From contig JAMZAV010007106.1 in assembly GCA_024449915.1 (NCBI GenBank), forward strand, positions 1-64,000: a stretch of DNA of 64,000 bases, read 5' to 3'. Shown one piece after another: positions 1 through 10,701 of this stretch. This DNA is from Sweltsa coloradensis (taxonomy: Eukaryota > Arthropoda > Insecta > Plecoptera > Chloroperlidae). The notes under the pieces were generated by a model. It was not told the DNA's origin, did no database searches, and worked only from the letters and a program-made list of their open reading frames with translations. Positions within the stretch are counted from its first letter, which is position 1. Every line of letters begins with the position of its first letter. The position numbers and the translations under genes are program-made.

Positions 1-1779
1 CGCTATTTTACACCTCTTTAATAAGATTTAGTTTTGCTACGTAAATGCTATTTTGCATAAAACAAGTGCTACGAATGCTATTTAAAATCCCTTATGCTAT
101 TTTGCTGAAAATTATTGCCATAAAATATTGCCTCTACTCATAACCAATAGACCAAAGTGACCCGGTATTTGAAGTTGGATGGAGTTTGATTTATATCTTC
201 AATATTTTAATGTCAATTGCAATAATAATGTTAACTTAGTCTACTTTTTATAAATATTTTATTTTTTTCTTGTAGTGTAGGCCTATTTGTTTTCAACTGT
301 TGATTTTATTATATTTTAATTGTGATATTGATATAAGACGTCTTCCATACGAAATGTGTTAAAGTTATAGTCTTAGATCAAAGGGTGTTATGCATTGACG
401 TCCATATGAATTGGTTGTCCTATTGCAAAATTGTATTGAATAGTGTATCAATAAAAATCGATTACCATTGAAAAGGTTAAACAGACACCTACTTGAGTGG
501 TTTACGACATCCGCCCAGCAAACCCACCCATTATACTCCAGTTCGCCGCTAACAACCCCCACACCCCAGCCCATTCCCCATCCCACCGAGCGACCGTTTC
601 AAATTCCTGCAGGAGGCTGGTTGGCGAGCCTACCAAGTTCTGTCGGAAGAAACTACTTCGGTTTGTACTACATCAATGTACAAATTAATTATTATCTCGT
701 GAAAGTTTTGAAAATAAATCCAAAACCGACTGATAATATTGTATGTACGTAAATGTGCTATCGTTTGTACTGAACAATTTTTCTCTGAAGATAACGCTCT
801 TTGTTCTATTCCACTGCAAAGTGTGTCATCATAAGAAAATTAAGATTTTAAGACCTGTAAAAATTCATATTTCATAAATAATATAATAAAAAATATGTTT
901 TATTTTTGAAAAGAGTAGCTATACTATATCATTGTGACATGAACTTGTCGAATATTTACGAAAAAACATTCATGGACTCGATAATAGCGATTCAATTAAA
1001 TTTCCACCCACCTGAATTACCAACACATTGATGAATAAAAGTGCTAATTACTGACGCATTTCTTGAAATACACGAAAGTTGCAAGGGGCAAAACTTACTT
1101 TAAACTAAAGTACCCGCCTAATACATGAATAAAATGTTTGTTTTTCATCCATATTAATAACAAAACAAAAGTAATTAAATGTCATCTAATAAAAAATATG
1201 AAATTTCTTACTTCTGACTTAAAATTTACTACTCTGTGTGGTATTTACCAACATGAAAACTATATAGGTGAGTAAAGTGTTTCAATTGCTTTAAATTGAT
1301 GTATGACATATATACCATTTCTAATTATGAAAGTACCAAATCACATGAGATGTTTGGTCTTGCGAGTCAAAGAATGTATGCAAGTTGCTTCACTAAAATC
1401 TAATTATTATGCGTTCACACCACTTAGGCAGAAAAGCCATGGTGGCATGAGATGCACAAGACTTTGATCTATCCAATGACGTAAGCCAATTTCTGCCTTT
1501 TAAAAGGCGTGCACTGAACACCCTCTAAAAACCACATTTTTTTAGCCTGGCTCCCGGACTATTAATACTCTGGCACAAGTTATTTATATATAGCTGTCTG
1601 GATCCTAGGTCTTGTGTTGCGTGCGTCGTCTAATACAGGTAAAACATTCGCAATAATCACTTTCTTGACCACGTGTTTCATAACTACCCTTGGACCCATA
1701 TATATTTTTTAAGTGTGAATGCCAGCCTCAAAGGGTAATGCTGATGTTACTCGGAGCTGTCCACACGTGAGAACTGACT
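1..1779. other. AT-rich sequence, no gene recognised
   Basis: The stretch is AT-rich with short open frames only. A C-rich piece near 520-660 opens frames of 60-94 codons on the plus strand, but their predicted peptides resemble no family I know and no splice sites stand out. I see no RNA gene, repeat array or transposon end here. Confidence 0.5.
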
Positions 1780-2270
1780 TCGCGATGTGAGTCGATACAG
1801 TGTGTGCAGGTTGTTGTTTACAACTTCATTGGCGAAGTTATCGTTTAACCACGTTACCGTTCTCCAAACCACATCAAACTCGCTGTTATCGGCAAAGTGA
1901 ACATTAAAATCTTGGAGTTTGGTGTTTGCAATACTTCGGGCGTTATCGATGTATTGTTATCACGCGGCACTTCTTCGCGTTTGGTGGCCTCGGGTCCGGG
2001 GTTCACTTGGACGTCGCCGGCCAGCAGGAGCAGGCACACCACACGGAACGCCGGGGATGGTAAAGCGCGTGTTGACCGAGTTGAGACACACTCGGGGCTG
2101 CTGCCGCGTGAGGCCGGAGCCCTGCAGCAGCTAGTGCAGAGAAGTTGTATTCTGTATTTGAGTAACATGTGTTTAAGACACAGTCACGGGAATTGCCACA
2201 CGAGTACGAATCGGCATTAGTCACATGCATGTATATGGAAAAAACTAAAATTATGAACAATACCACGAAA
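1780..2270 (-). pseudogene. CR1-like LINE, 5' fragment (leader, 2A-like peptide, start of endonuclease)
   Basis: This is the 5' end of a CR1-like non-LTR retrotransposon on the minus strand. A leader frame (2266-2003) starts with a hydrophobic segment (FIILVFSIYMHV) typical of a signal peptide or membrane anchor. An overlapping frame (2168-1854) carries CLLLLAGDVQVNPGP, a 2A-like ribosome-skipping motif, at 1992-2018. Downstream, in shifted frames, come remnants of the apurinic endonuclease start (ARSI, then FNVHFADNSE and TWL), recognisable by alignment with the copy at 2760-6454. The fragment stops near 1780, so the rest of the endonuclease, the RT and the 3' end are missing. Losing the 3' end while keeping the 5' end is the opposite of usual LINE truncation. 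The family assignment to CR1/L2-like is from general motif order, not from a search. Confidence 0.75.
1992..2018 (-). other. 2A-like peptide coding site (GDVQVNPGP)
   Basis: The codons read GDVQVNPGP directly after a hydrophobic run. 2A peptides end in D(V/I)ExNPGP and make the ribosome skip the Gly-Pro bond. Here the usual Glu is Gln, so activity is uncertain. Confidence 0.7.
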
Positions 2271-2684
2271 AATCTAAACTTGTTGGGAGAACGATGAACA
2301 CGCGCGGGCGGACGGGTCGCCTTCTAGTGGTCTGTAGTTGGCCAGCTGCCGTATATACCCAAAGCATTCCCGATGTCGCGAAACCTTGCCCCTTAATTCT
2401 TCACTCCTGCAGTGATAAAATATGACATTGCTTAAAGTTTTTATATTTGCTATTTATAATTATTTCAATTCTAATATAAACTGCACCTAACTGTGACACC
2501 TAGCTGTGTTATTTCTCGTTTAAAATATTAATATTGTCGTTGTATTTTTGCCTCAACTGGAAACGACTGCATAGCCACTGTATCTACTCAAAGTGTTGGT
2601 AGTGATTTAATGTGCAGAGTGAGCATTTTACGTAGGTGAGTAGCTTCATACTGACAGTAAATTCCATTGATAGACAATAAAGTA
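2271..2684. other. spacer, no gene recognised
   Basis: No coding, RNA or repeat signal is evident between the minus-strand LINE fragment and the REP2 end. Confidence 0.4.
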
Positions 2685-2759
2685 TAGTCACGATGAACCT
2701 TACTGCACATATAGAAAATCGCTCGCAAACAATTATTTACTCGCCTTAAATCCCATGCG
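2685..2759 (+). repeat. REP2 repeat, left end (interrupted by the LINE at 2760-6454)
   Basis: The sequence GTCACGATGAACCTTACTGC and what follows matches the ends at 37058, 38125 and 59973. It breaks off at CCCATGCG, and REP2 internal sequence resumes at 6453. This is therefore the left flank of a REP2 copy into which the LINE inserted. About 15 bases of the REP2 consensus seem to be missing at the junction. Confidence 0.6.
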
Positions 2760-2786
2760 CGACTCTATGGCTCTATCTATGGCAAG

Positions 2787-3164
2787 ATGGCCGCCGGCCC
2801 GAAGTTCGCGTGTACGTCGCTCCGTAATTTTATTGTTTTTTGTCTCGTTAAAATCGCGGTACATAGTTTAGAATCGCACCAAGATGTAAGTGAAGTGTTT
2901 GCGCATTGTCGTTATAATGGATTGCCCGTCGAACATCTTATGGTCAGTACTAAATGTAGCATATCAAGCTTTACCATGTGCATCAGTTCTTCCCTAGGAA
3001 GGTCGGAACACGGTTCCTCCCCCGTTCGAGGCCAAGTAAGTAAATGGACTAGTCCAAGGACAAGAAAGGTTGTAGCCGCCACAACACGCACCGCGTGCGA
3101 TGTCCAGAAACGGTGGGCGCGGTTGCCATGTTTCTCCTTGGCCTGTCAGGTGACGTTAGTCTAA
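2787..3164 (+). CDS. Leader frame of CR1-like LINE (hydrophobic N terminus)
   Basis: A 125-codon frame starts at the first ATG of the LINE (MAAGPK). Its residues 8-28 are hydrophobic (FACTSLRNFIVFCLVKIAV), as in a signal anchor. It ends inside the start of the next frame, which lies -1 relative to it, and the two overlap by about 70 bases (3095-3164). The same arrangement is present in the copies at 13900-12560 and 2270-1780, so I treat this as a real coding segment and not as a chance frame. Its function is unknown. A known parallel is that some 2A-like sequences in sea urchins act together with N-terminal signal sequences. Confidence 0.5.
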   Translation: MAAGPKFACTSLRNFIVFCLVKIAVHSLESHQDVSEVFAHCRYNGLPVEHLMVSTKCSISSFTMCISSSLGRSEHGSSPVRGQVSKWTSPRTRKVVAATTRTACDVQKRWARLPCFSLACQVTLV

Positions 3165-4909
3165 ATCCCGGACCAATCTGCGATGTGAGAGTGGATAATC
3201 ACTCACGCACAGGTGCCGACGTAGGTGTTAAACTATTCTGCATGAATGCTAGAAGTATCGCGGGCGTGGAAAAATTAGCAGATTTCAACATGTACTTTGC
3301 TGAGAACAGTGAGGCAGACATCGTGTGCGTGACTGAAACCTGGCTCCATGAAAACATCTTGGAGAACGAAATTCTAGACTGTAGTCAGTACACCGTACAT
3401 CGTCAAGACAGGAAGCTTCATGGCCAACCCCTAGTGAAGATCCAGCAAGGGGGTGGGCGTGCCTGGGGAGGGGTCCTCACAGCTGTTAGCAGTAAGCTTA
3501 GGTCGCGTCGCATAGAAGACCCTTGTGACGTAAGCAACGAGATCGTATGGGTTGAAGTTTCCCTATCATCTAACTGCAACCTTTACGTTGGATGCGCTTA
3601 TCTCCCGCCCAAACCACCGGTAACAGCTGTTGAAGAACTTCACCTCTCAGTGTCACGTATTCAACGTCTTGCTCGTCCGCAAGACAACATTGTGCTCTGC
3701 GGGGACTTCAACTTTCCGGATATCTTGTGGCAACCCTGCGATGACTGTCCCGAATCTCTGTCGCCAACAATAAGCGGAACTACCCAGGTACCCTTAACCG
3801 ACTTCATTGACATCCTAGATGAACTTGACCTACATCAGCAGGTACCCTTTCCCACTAGACAAAAAAACTACCTGGACCTGCTGTTTACAAACAACCTAGA
3901 CTTTTCAGTGACAGTCAGTCACGTGGAACCAGCTGTACAGTCGGATCACTCCGCATTCCAATGCACCATTGTACCTCCGAATAAGCGTAACTCTTACAAA
4001 TCAAAACAACAAACCAAACTAAATTGGAACAAAGCCGATCTAGGTAAACTCAACAACTTATTGTGGAACTGTCAATGGAGCTGTATGGACGCAACGAATG
4101 ATGTGAATGAAAAATGTGATCTATTCTATGCTCTACTGGGAAATGCAATCGAAGACTCTGTTCCTATTGTCAAAGTAAACGTTATGAAATATCCTGCCTG
4201 GTTTGACCGTGACGTCATCGCTGCATTGAAGGACAAAAGTCGAGCTTACAGGCTATGGAAACGGACCAAACAGGTATGTGACAACGTGGAGTTCCAACAA
4301 AAAAGAACTACGTTTAAAAAACTTCTAAAATGTAAACATAAACAATATTTATCCAAAGTCGACTCTGATGTCTCTAAGAATCCGAACCTACTCTGGGGAT
4401 ATATACGGCGAAAAACAAAAACTAAGAGAATACCTATAGACGTAGAACACGAGGGGACCAAGGCAACCAGCACTGACACCTGTTGTCGTCTGTTCTCAAA
4501 CTACTTTCAGTCCACGTTTCAGCCAAAATCAGATGCAACTCTGCCCCTACCTGACGTTCCGGTATACTGCGATGAATCTCTGTCGCTCTTCACACTCTCA
4601 AGAGAAGACGTCGAACAAGGTTTAAGTCACCTGATCAATAACAAATCTCCTGGCCCTGATTCTATCCCTATTAGAGTTATAAAGCACTGTCGCAAGGCGC
4701 TAGCTCCCCCCCTCACAGCAATATTCAATCATTCCCTAAAAACGGGTATATTTCCTAGTCGCTGGAAAAATGCTCACGTTAGCCCCGTTTTAAAGAAAGG
4801 CAGTCGCTACAAGGTTACGAACTACAGGCCAATCTCTCTTCTTCCTGTGCTCTCCAAAGTTTTTGAAAAACTTATACACAAAAACATTTATCACCATGGG
4901 AAGAAATAA
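3095..4909 (+). pseudogene. CR1-like LINE polyprotein, endonuclease and start of reverse transcriptase
   Basis: This frame of about 600 codons starts with no AUG nearby (a GTG at 3095). GDVSLNPGP lies at residues 19-27. The apurinic-type endonuclease spans about residues 45-290 with its signature pieces in order: CMNARSI, TETWL, GDFNFP and, near the end, SDHSAF. These supply the metal-binding and catalytic Asn, Glu, Asp and His. A linker follows, then the RT fingers with KSPGPDSIP (about residue 515) and NYRPISLLPVLSKVFEKL (about 570). The frame ends at HHGKK and RT continues in the overlapping frame at 4863. The enzyme would nick target DNA and prime reverse transcription. It is broken, so it is a relic. 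Confidence 0.85.
3149..3175 (+). other. 2A-like peptide coding site (GDVSLNPGP)
   Basis: The site follows the hydrophobic run MFLLGLS and precedes the endonuclease, so skipping would release a short membrane-type leader from the enzyme. The usual Glu of the 2A motif is Ser here. Confidence 0.7.
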
Positions 4910-5327
4910 AATAGCCCCTGAACAACACGGTTTCATTCAACGCCGTTCAACAGTGACCAACCTAGCTGAATTTACATCCGATTTAACTAACAACATTGAC
5001 ATGAAACAACAAGTTGACACGGTGTACACGGACTTCTCTAAAGCTTTCGACAGTGTCGATCATAGGCTTCTCCTCCATAAAATAAAAGGCTATGGAATCT
5101 GCGGACAGCTGTACGAACTTCTTTCGAGCTATCTCTGTGAACGTACACAAACTATTGTGATAGATAGCACAAAATCAACAACTGAGAACGTCTCATCTGG
5201 GGGACCCCAAGGATCCATTTTAGGCCCATTGTTATTCACCATGTATGTAAACGATATCCCAAAGTGTTTTGAATCATCCAAGTGCCTCATGTACGCGGAC
5301 GATCTAAAAAATATATCGCCCTGTTAA
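4863..5327 (+). pseudogene. CR1-like LINE reverse transcriptase, palm segment
   Basis: The frame continues RT after a frameshift: EQHGFIQRRSTVTNLAEF, then TDFSKAFDSVDHRLLL carrying the first catalytic Asp, then SGGPQGSILGPLLFTMYVND, and MYADDLK carrying the YxDD box. It stops at 5327, shortly after that box. These blocks belong to non-LTR RTs of the CR1/L2/Jockey group. The next 150 bases are badly eroded before the C-terminal frame resumes at 5474. Confidence 0.85.
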
Positions 5328-5473
5328 TAATCAACAGGAATGCTTATTACTCCAAAATGATCTTAACAGTTAATCAACATGGTGTACACGGTAGAAACTA
5401 AATCTTAACGTTTAAAAGTGCAAAATTATAACTTACACTAACAAAAGGAAAAAACATTATTGTTTTTCAATAT

Positions 5474-6133
5474 ATGATTGATGGTTCGATTCTTGACCGA
5501 GTACAGTCAATAAATGATCTGGGTGTTACGATGACCGGCGACGTATCATATAACAAACACATTGACACTATCAAGCCACGAGCATTTAAACTCCTCGGCC
5601 TCATGAGACGCAACTGTCTGCATCAATTCTCATATGCAAGGAATCGGCTATTGTACGTAGCTCTCGTGAGACCCAAAATCGAATATGCCAGTGTGGTGTG
5701 GAATCCGCATCACAAAACTAAAATCGAGGGCCTTGAAAAAGTACAAAAAAGATTTGTAAAACTGTTGTGCATGAAATCTAATATTGAGTATCATAGGAAT
5801 GAGTATGTAAGTCATTGTGATCTCAGCAGGATTCGCACGCTATGTAGCAGGCGAAAGATTATAGATATGGTTTTCTTGTACAAAGTTGTAAATAGTTATG
5901 TTGATTCTCCACTTCTTGAGAAACTAAATTTTCATGTTGCATCACGGGTAACTAGGCATCAGTGCCCTTTTTATCCAACTAAAAGTAGAATTGACGTTTC
6001 CAAACACTCATGCATCAACAGGCTACAAAACACCTATAACAGTCTCTCAGTCTTAAACACAAGCCTTGATCTTCATTTTAATACTCTTGCATCATTTAAA
6101 TCTCTCTTGTACAGCACCATTGTCGACACCTAA
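5474..6133 (+). pseudogene. CR1-like LINE reverse transcriptase, thumb and C-terminal region
   Basis: This 219-codon frame begins around VQSINDLGVTMTGDVSYNKH and continues LLYVALVRPKIEYASVVWNP, a pattern found just after the RT palm in CR1/L2-type LINEs (DLGV...H and P.IEYASVVWNP). The end is a helical, cysteine-containing tail with no RNase H. It stops at 6133, about 270 bases before the (AAT)n tail, so the spacing to the 3' end is normal for the group. Confidence 0.8.
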
Positions 6134-6164
6134 AAATATCTACACACAGACAAAAGTGCGATCG

Positions 6165-6266
6165 CAATCGCATTCACTTTCACACTGACAAACACACATA
6201 CGCACACATGCATCAACACACACATTCACATGCACATACACGTGCACATACAAATACACATACATG
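6165..6266 (+). repeat. CA-rich simple sequence in the LINE 3' UTR
   Basis: The stretch is dominated by ACACACATxCACA words (about 6180-6265) just downstream of the LINE stop codon. It belongs to the element's 3' untranslated region or expanded there. Confidence 0.5.
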
Positions 6267-6398
6267 ATTAATTTATAGTATTGTAGTATATGAGAAATTA
6301 ACGATTAATTATGTTAGTATAAAATATAAATTGTTAGTTTATAAGTTAATATATTATATTTGCACTTGTGGAAAATAATTTCTGTTGCAAATAAAGAC

Positions 6399-6399
<1 letters not shown>

Positions 6400-6454
<55 letters not shown>
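6400..6454 (+). repeat. (AAT)n microsatellite, 3' tail of the CR1-like LINE
   Basis: About 18 perfect AAT units close the LINE. A simple repeat tail, not poly(A), is usual for CR1/L2/I-type LINEs. Confidence 0.9.
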
Positions 6455-6455
<1 letters not shown>

Positions 6456-6640
6456 CGATTTTAAAACCTCCAACGCACTTCACGTGCTGCATCGATATGA
6501 CCTCGCCGCCCCGCACCTTTTGACCACCTGCACGCACACAGCAGTGTCTTGCGGTTCGGCTCGGGCTCGCAGTCTGCCTGTTATTCTTGTCCCAGGCGGT
6601 CGTGTTTTGTGTCCGCTCCTCGTTCTGTTCTTACAGGGCC
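6455..6640 (+). repeat. REP2 repeat, internal part (right side of interrupted copy)
   Basis: It shares the core GATATGACCTCGCCGCCCCG with copies near 37185, 38255 and 50285, followed by a CGCAGTC...TTCTTGTC...GGCGG...TGTTTTGT pattern found in all of them. It continues the piece at 2685-2759 on the far side of the LINE. It stops near 6637, where an unrelated 29-bp direct repeat starts. Confidence 0.65.
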
Positions 6641-6736
6641 GTTTTTGATCAAATATACATAACTTTAGGACCTTGCAGAGATTGGGTATAAAGATGTCGC
6701 ATTAAGTGCCGTTTTCGATCAAATATACATAACTTA
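6638..6736 (+). repeat. 29-bp direct repeat pair, 70 bp apart
   Basis: GCCGTTTTTGATCAAATATA and the following bases at 6638-6666 recur with one change at 6708-6736. No further units are seen. Confidence 0.7.
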
Positions 6737-7260
6737 CCATGCCAGATAGAGAATCGTAGTTTGTTTTATAGCTGCGCTTACACCAAGCACCATCAGCAAC
6801 TACGACGCACATGGTAGACCGTCAGTATCAACACTTCTGTCCTCGATGACAATCGCTATCTTCTCCTTTGCAGCAACAAGCATGGCTTCCATGCCAACAT
6901 CTTCGATTGATTTTGCCACAATTTTAAAATGCATAAACGTAGCCGGACTCATACATTGAATGTCCTTGTCAGCAGTGAACGCGTTTAGCTGAGTTGGCCT
7001 AAGTAGAATAGTTGTTTCCTTGGCATATTCCATGTCAATATTTTGTCCATATTTTCCGCGAATTTGTTAAAAAATGGGATCAATATCAACAATTCGCCGT
7101 CCAATCAGTGTAGGTGACGGGTTGATATCTTTCTCAACCTTCACCAATAGGATATTGGCTAGCTTTAAGGAGATTCAATTACGAAGTATATGAAGTGAAA
7201 ATGCATAACACCGCACTCGATTCACCCAAGGTCGACAAGGCTGTCCTTGACGGAGCTGCT
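6737..7260. other. spacer; one unrecognised minus-strand frame
   Basis: A 77-codon minus-strand frame (7033-6800) begins MEYAKETTILLRPTQLNAF and could be an exon, but I recognise no family and no convincing splice pair. Nothing else is supported. Confidence 0.3.
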
Positions 7261-7527
7261 GTCAAATTTCAACTCGCAACCTTCTCGTGGTTTGGCCCGT
7301 GATTAAGGAAGTTTTCTCCCTGAAACTAATGGCGAGCTCTGGGTCGTCGTCGGGGACATTCCCCTTCCCTTTGACTACCTCCCCGACGGCGACGACAATA
7401 ACAACACGGACGGATAATGACACAGACGAAGACGACCATGACGTGGAGGAACCCCTGCCCTCCCCATACGCTTGTGGCTGGTTCTGACTAGCACAGGCCT
7501 GGCCACCCCTTGTCTCCCCGCGTCACA
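7261..7527 (+). repeat. REP1 (SINE-like repeat) copy 1, 3' truncated
   Basis: REP1 is a ~345-bp repeat: a 5' end near GGGCCATCAAATTCCAACTC, a body containing GGCGAGCTCTGGGTCGTCGT and GACCACGACGTGGGGGAACC, and a 3' end TGCATAAATATGAGACGTTA followed by CAATATCC and (AATC)n. This copy has the 5' part but stops after CCCGCGTCA. Frames of about 60 codons recur in both directions across REP1 copies. I regard them as by-products of its composition. Confidence 0.85.
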
Positions 7528-8971
7528 AAACGTTACAAAACTCGTATTTGTACCGTTTGACAAAAAAATTCGTATACCAACTGTTATTTTCAGAAAACTA
7601 TTTTAGCTATAGTCAAGTTGTAGCTAAAGGTGTTTAGAAACTATGTCCAGAAAACCGATTCTCAAAATTTAATTTTGAACTAGTCTTGTATATCACACTT
7701 TTGTCCAAAAATCTAAATATAATTTCCAAAAGTGAGGTTATGTCCCACCCAAAAAAATTCACAATTTTTTTTCTGTTATTTTAAAGGCCTTCTTTCATTC
7801 AGCAAACTTTTCAGACATGTTTCTTCGACTTTCAAATTATCGGCCAGAGGCGGTACAATAGCCTTAAGTGGGTAGACTATAAAATACTATATTTTATTAA
7901 AATCTGGGTCACCTCATAGTTTTCTGTGTTTAAAATACTACTGTGCTCGATACACACGAGAAAAATAATAGGGAAAGAAATCCTCTGTGATTATGTTTTT
8001 ATTTGCATCCTTCCTGCGTGTACACACAGAACAGAAAAGGAAACTAAACAAGACGTCACTTTACAGCGATAAAGTCACACAACTGATGAACTATATGGCA
8101 TGACATGATTGCAACTACTTGAATGGTTTCGTTGCTTAAAAAAGTTGTGGATGATTTAAATGTAGAGTTATAAAAAGTATTGAAAGTAAAAATTGTTAGT
8201 CTCGACCCAGCATCCTTTGGTTTAATACGTAATACCAGTTGTGGCTGGTATATGTGCATTGATTAGCGGAAGGCAAAACTATAGGTATCTGTAGCGAGGA
8301 AGATAATTCTCGGAAAAGTATTTGCAGACAACACATACATCAGACGTATTATAAACGCCTAAAACAGACATTTAAAATCCCTTTTACCACTTTTAAATGC
8401 ATGGATTTTGACAATTGCTAGCTTTTGGGTAACCATCCGTTTTCTGTGTGATAACTTTAGAAAACAATGTTTCATGTCAGGAAAAAATTATGCCAGTTAA
8501 AAATAATGATGAGAAAATTCGTTACTCACTCAACTATTGTCTTTGGGACTGTTGTTGCTGGGGCTGTTACGTTGTCGATGTGTGATGTTCTGTTTGACTG
8601 AGTGTTGTTGGGGATGTTCCGTTCATTGTTCATGTTTTTGTTTCATTGTTGTTGTTGTTGTCTTGGTTGTCTGACTCTCCACTGCAAAGTAAGAGTTACG
8701 AGTTAATATTGGTATTTAAATAGTTTGACAACAAGTAAAAGTACTGGTATTTTTATTACTTCCAACTATAAAACATGGAAATTTAAATCCAATATAAACA
8801 GACTTAAACTTAATAAAAACAAATGAAGAAAAAAGGCACAAAATATTTTAGTATGATTAAGGCTTTGTATTGCCCTATTACTGATGATTCAAGTCAAAGG
8901 TAGACGACTGAAATGTTGGCTAAATGAAAGAGGAACTTGCTAAAGGTAAAATTCTTCGTTCTTGTCGTATG
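7528..8971. other. AT-rich spacer, no gene recognised
   Basis: No protein family, RNA or transposon end is recognisable. The region includes a GTT-rich stretch near 8640-8665. Confidence 0.45.
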
Positions 8972-9305
8972 CGGGGCCATCAAATTCCAACTCGCAACCT
9001 TCTCGTGAATTGGCCCGTTACTAGGGAAGTTTTACTCTGGGTCGTCGTCGGGGAACTTTCCCCTTCCCTATGACTACCTCCCCGACGGCGACGACAATGG
9101 CAACACGGTCGAACGATGACACAGATGGAGACGACCACGACGTGGGGGAACCCCTGCCCTCCCCATACGCTTGTGGCTGGTTCTTATTAGCACAGGCCTG
9201 TGCACCCCTTGTCCCCCCGCGTCATCCCTTACGTCCCTCCCTTCGTCTCGATTAGCCAAGCTGCATAAATATAAGACGTAAAGCAATATCCAATCAATCA
9301 ATCAA
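8972..9305 (+). repeat. REP1 copy 2, full length with (ATCA)n tail
   Basis: This is a complete copy, starting GCGGGGCCATCAAATTCC and ending CAATATCCAATCAATCAATC. The simple-repeat tail and fixed 5' end support a SINE-type element moved by LINE machinery. Confidence 0.9.
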
Positions 9306-9545
9306 TTGACAGAATATAATGTGTGTAATGTATTGACGAGGACAACATACCAATAATGTTATTAATTTCTTACGTAAAGTAAACCTTCTAAATTCAATTT
9401 GATATTCATATATATTTAGCAATCAGAAAATTTGATGGGCACTGATAACTTTACTGTTTTGTGCCCTAAAACCCCAACTAACTAACTAATCAATGAAGTT
9501 TTAATCAAGATATAATAATAAAGATATTGAAAATGCCATGAATTT

Positions 9546-9772
9546 GACTTTCCCCTTCCCTTTGACAACCTCCCCGACGGCGACGACAATGACAACACGG
9601 ACGGATGATGACACAGACGGAGACGACTACGACGTGGGGGAACCCCTGCCCTCCCCATATGCTTGTGGCTGGTTCTGACCAGCACAGGCCTGTCCACCCC
9701 TTGTCTTCCCGCGTCATCCCTTACGTCCATCCCTTCGTCTCGATTAGCCAAGTTGCATAAATATGAGACGTT
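9546..9772 (+). repeat. REP1 copy 3, left part (split by Merlin at 9773-10498)
   Basis: The copy is 5' truncated and runs to GAGACGTT, where the Merlin element starts. The remaining tail (AAGCAATATC and ATCA repeats) resumes at 10507-10533, after the 8-bp target duplication. Confidence 0.9.
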
Positions 9773-10498
9773 GGTACTTACGTAGTTGGTGTGACCCAAC
9801 TTTTCAATACCGTTTTTTACGAACCACGTACCGCTCAAAAACCCCTTAGAACAACCACATTTCGGTCCACCTCTGTTAACACGTTTATTACATCTGTATA
9901 TACCGTAATGCCTTCCCGGAGGAGGTTTCAACAATACCATGTCCGAACCACAATCACACGTTCTTTTAGAGTGTATTAACCCTAGATGTTGAAACCATTG
10001 CACAAATTCATCGTCTGTTAGTAAACACTTATTATGTAGCTTTGAAGAATTAAAGTTTTTCAGTTCTTCCATTTCAACACAAAACCACAATAACCATTTG
10101 ACATTGACATCCAACAACGATCACCACATGACTAATCTTTGCAGCAGGCGATGTGAAATGGTATTTTGAATGTTCGAAAATAAGCCGCAAAAATGTATTT
10201 ATTGTTAGGTTCTCACAGGGCTCATAGGGGCGGAGCCAAAGATTAGTCATATTTGCAGTGACTACAACAACTCGCGACGATCGACTTTCGTTTGGAATAG
10301 CAACGTTACAGGTTTTGAAGACATTTTTGTTAACCATTTTCAATTAAATAAAAACAAAACACAAAAAAACAGGTTTGTGTGATTAATATGGTCATTAACC
10401 TCTATTTACTAAATATACATCAATGGTGAGTGTTTATGTTGATTTTAGTTGAAAAAAACACTGTTGAAAAGTTGGGTCACACCAACGACGGAAGCACC
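9773..10498 (-). mobile_element. Merlin (IS1595-like) DNA transposon, 726 bp, deleted
   Basis: It has terminal inverted repeats of about 45 bp. The outer word is GGTACTTACGTAG on the left and, reversed, GGTGCTTCCGTCG on the right, and both share GTTGGTGTGACCCAACTTTT. The flanks carry an 8-bp target duplication, GAGACGTT (9765-9772) and GAGACCTT (10499-10506), exactly where the REP1 sequence would otherwise continue. Merlin elements duplicate 8-9 bp. The interior encodes only the N-terminal zinc-binding part of an ISXO2-like transposase on the minus strand, so the copy is non-autonomous. Insertion into REP1 dates it after that repeat. Confidence 0.85.
9780..10117 (-). pseudogene. ISXO2-like (Merlin) transposase, N-terminal fragment
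   Basis: The minus-strand frame reads LTDDEFVQWFQHLGLIHSK, then CDCGSDMVLLKPP, YGIYRCNKR, KCGCSKGFLSGTWF. The spaced CxC...C...CxC cysteines and the ending SxGTWF are the zinc-ribbon and entry to the DDE domain in ISXO2-like transposases. The catalytic DDE part is absent. The open frame runs on past 9773 into the flanking REP1, but that part is not transposase. Start choice is unclear: either an ATG at 10117 or the second Met in MEELKNF. The protein would bind the TIRs and, in intact relatives, cut and paste the element. Confidence 0.75.
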
Positions 10499-10506
10499 GA
10501 GACCTT

Positions 10507-10533
10507 AAGCAATATCAAATCAATAAATCAATC
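10507..10533 (+). repeat. REP1 copy 3, right tail after Merlin insertion
   Basis: AAGCAATATCAAATCAATAA continues the REP1 tail interrupted at 9772. Confidence 0.8.
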
Positions 10534-10574
10534 ATCAGATTGAGTAGCCCTTTGAAACCCATTCTGGGTGCTGT

Positions 10575-10701
10575 CCGACTTTACCAAACAAGTAACAAGT
10601 TTTGTAGTCACTTCGTTCACAGTCAGTCTGTTGTTCTTGTCGCAGGCAGACGTGTTTTGTGCAGGCTCTTCGTTCACTTCTTAAAAATCCTCCACAGCAC
10701 A
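10575..10701 (+). repeat. REP2 internal fragment
   Basis: It matches the REP2 pattern TTGTTCTTGTCGCAGGC, GTGTTTTGTGCAGGCTCTTC and CCTCCACAGCACA found at 37260-37340. It directly precedes REP1 copy 4, which may have inserted in it. Confidence 0.5.

Larger units (their letters stand above)
2760..6454 (+). mobile_element. CR1-like LINE, nearly full length but frameshifted
   Basis: The element runs from an ATG in the context AAGATGGCC near 2785 to an (AAT)n tail at 6400-6454. Order: hydrophobic leader frame, 2A-like peptide, apurinic-type endonuclease, reverse transcriptase, C-terminal region, then simple-repeat tail, which is the plan of CR1/L2/Jockey-type LINEs. The short word ATGCG is found on both sides (2755-2759 and 6453-6457) and may be a target duplication. 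The coding part is broken by frameshifts near 4870-4905 and between 5327 and 5474, so it is dead. It lies inside a REP2 copy, so it is younger than that REP2 insertion. It is the most complete LINE in the window. Confidence 0.85.

Noticed and set aside
1897..2220. Plus-strand frames opposite the LINE fragment
   Set aside because: They are shadows of the minus-strand leader and 2A frames, which match other copies.
7287..7487. Recurring 60-80 codon frames on both strands (for example a Thr/Asp-rich sense peptide) in REP1 copies
   Set aside because: They track the repeat, shift with indels and lack any family or start context. They are by-products of REP1 composition.
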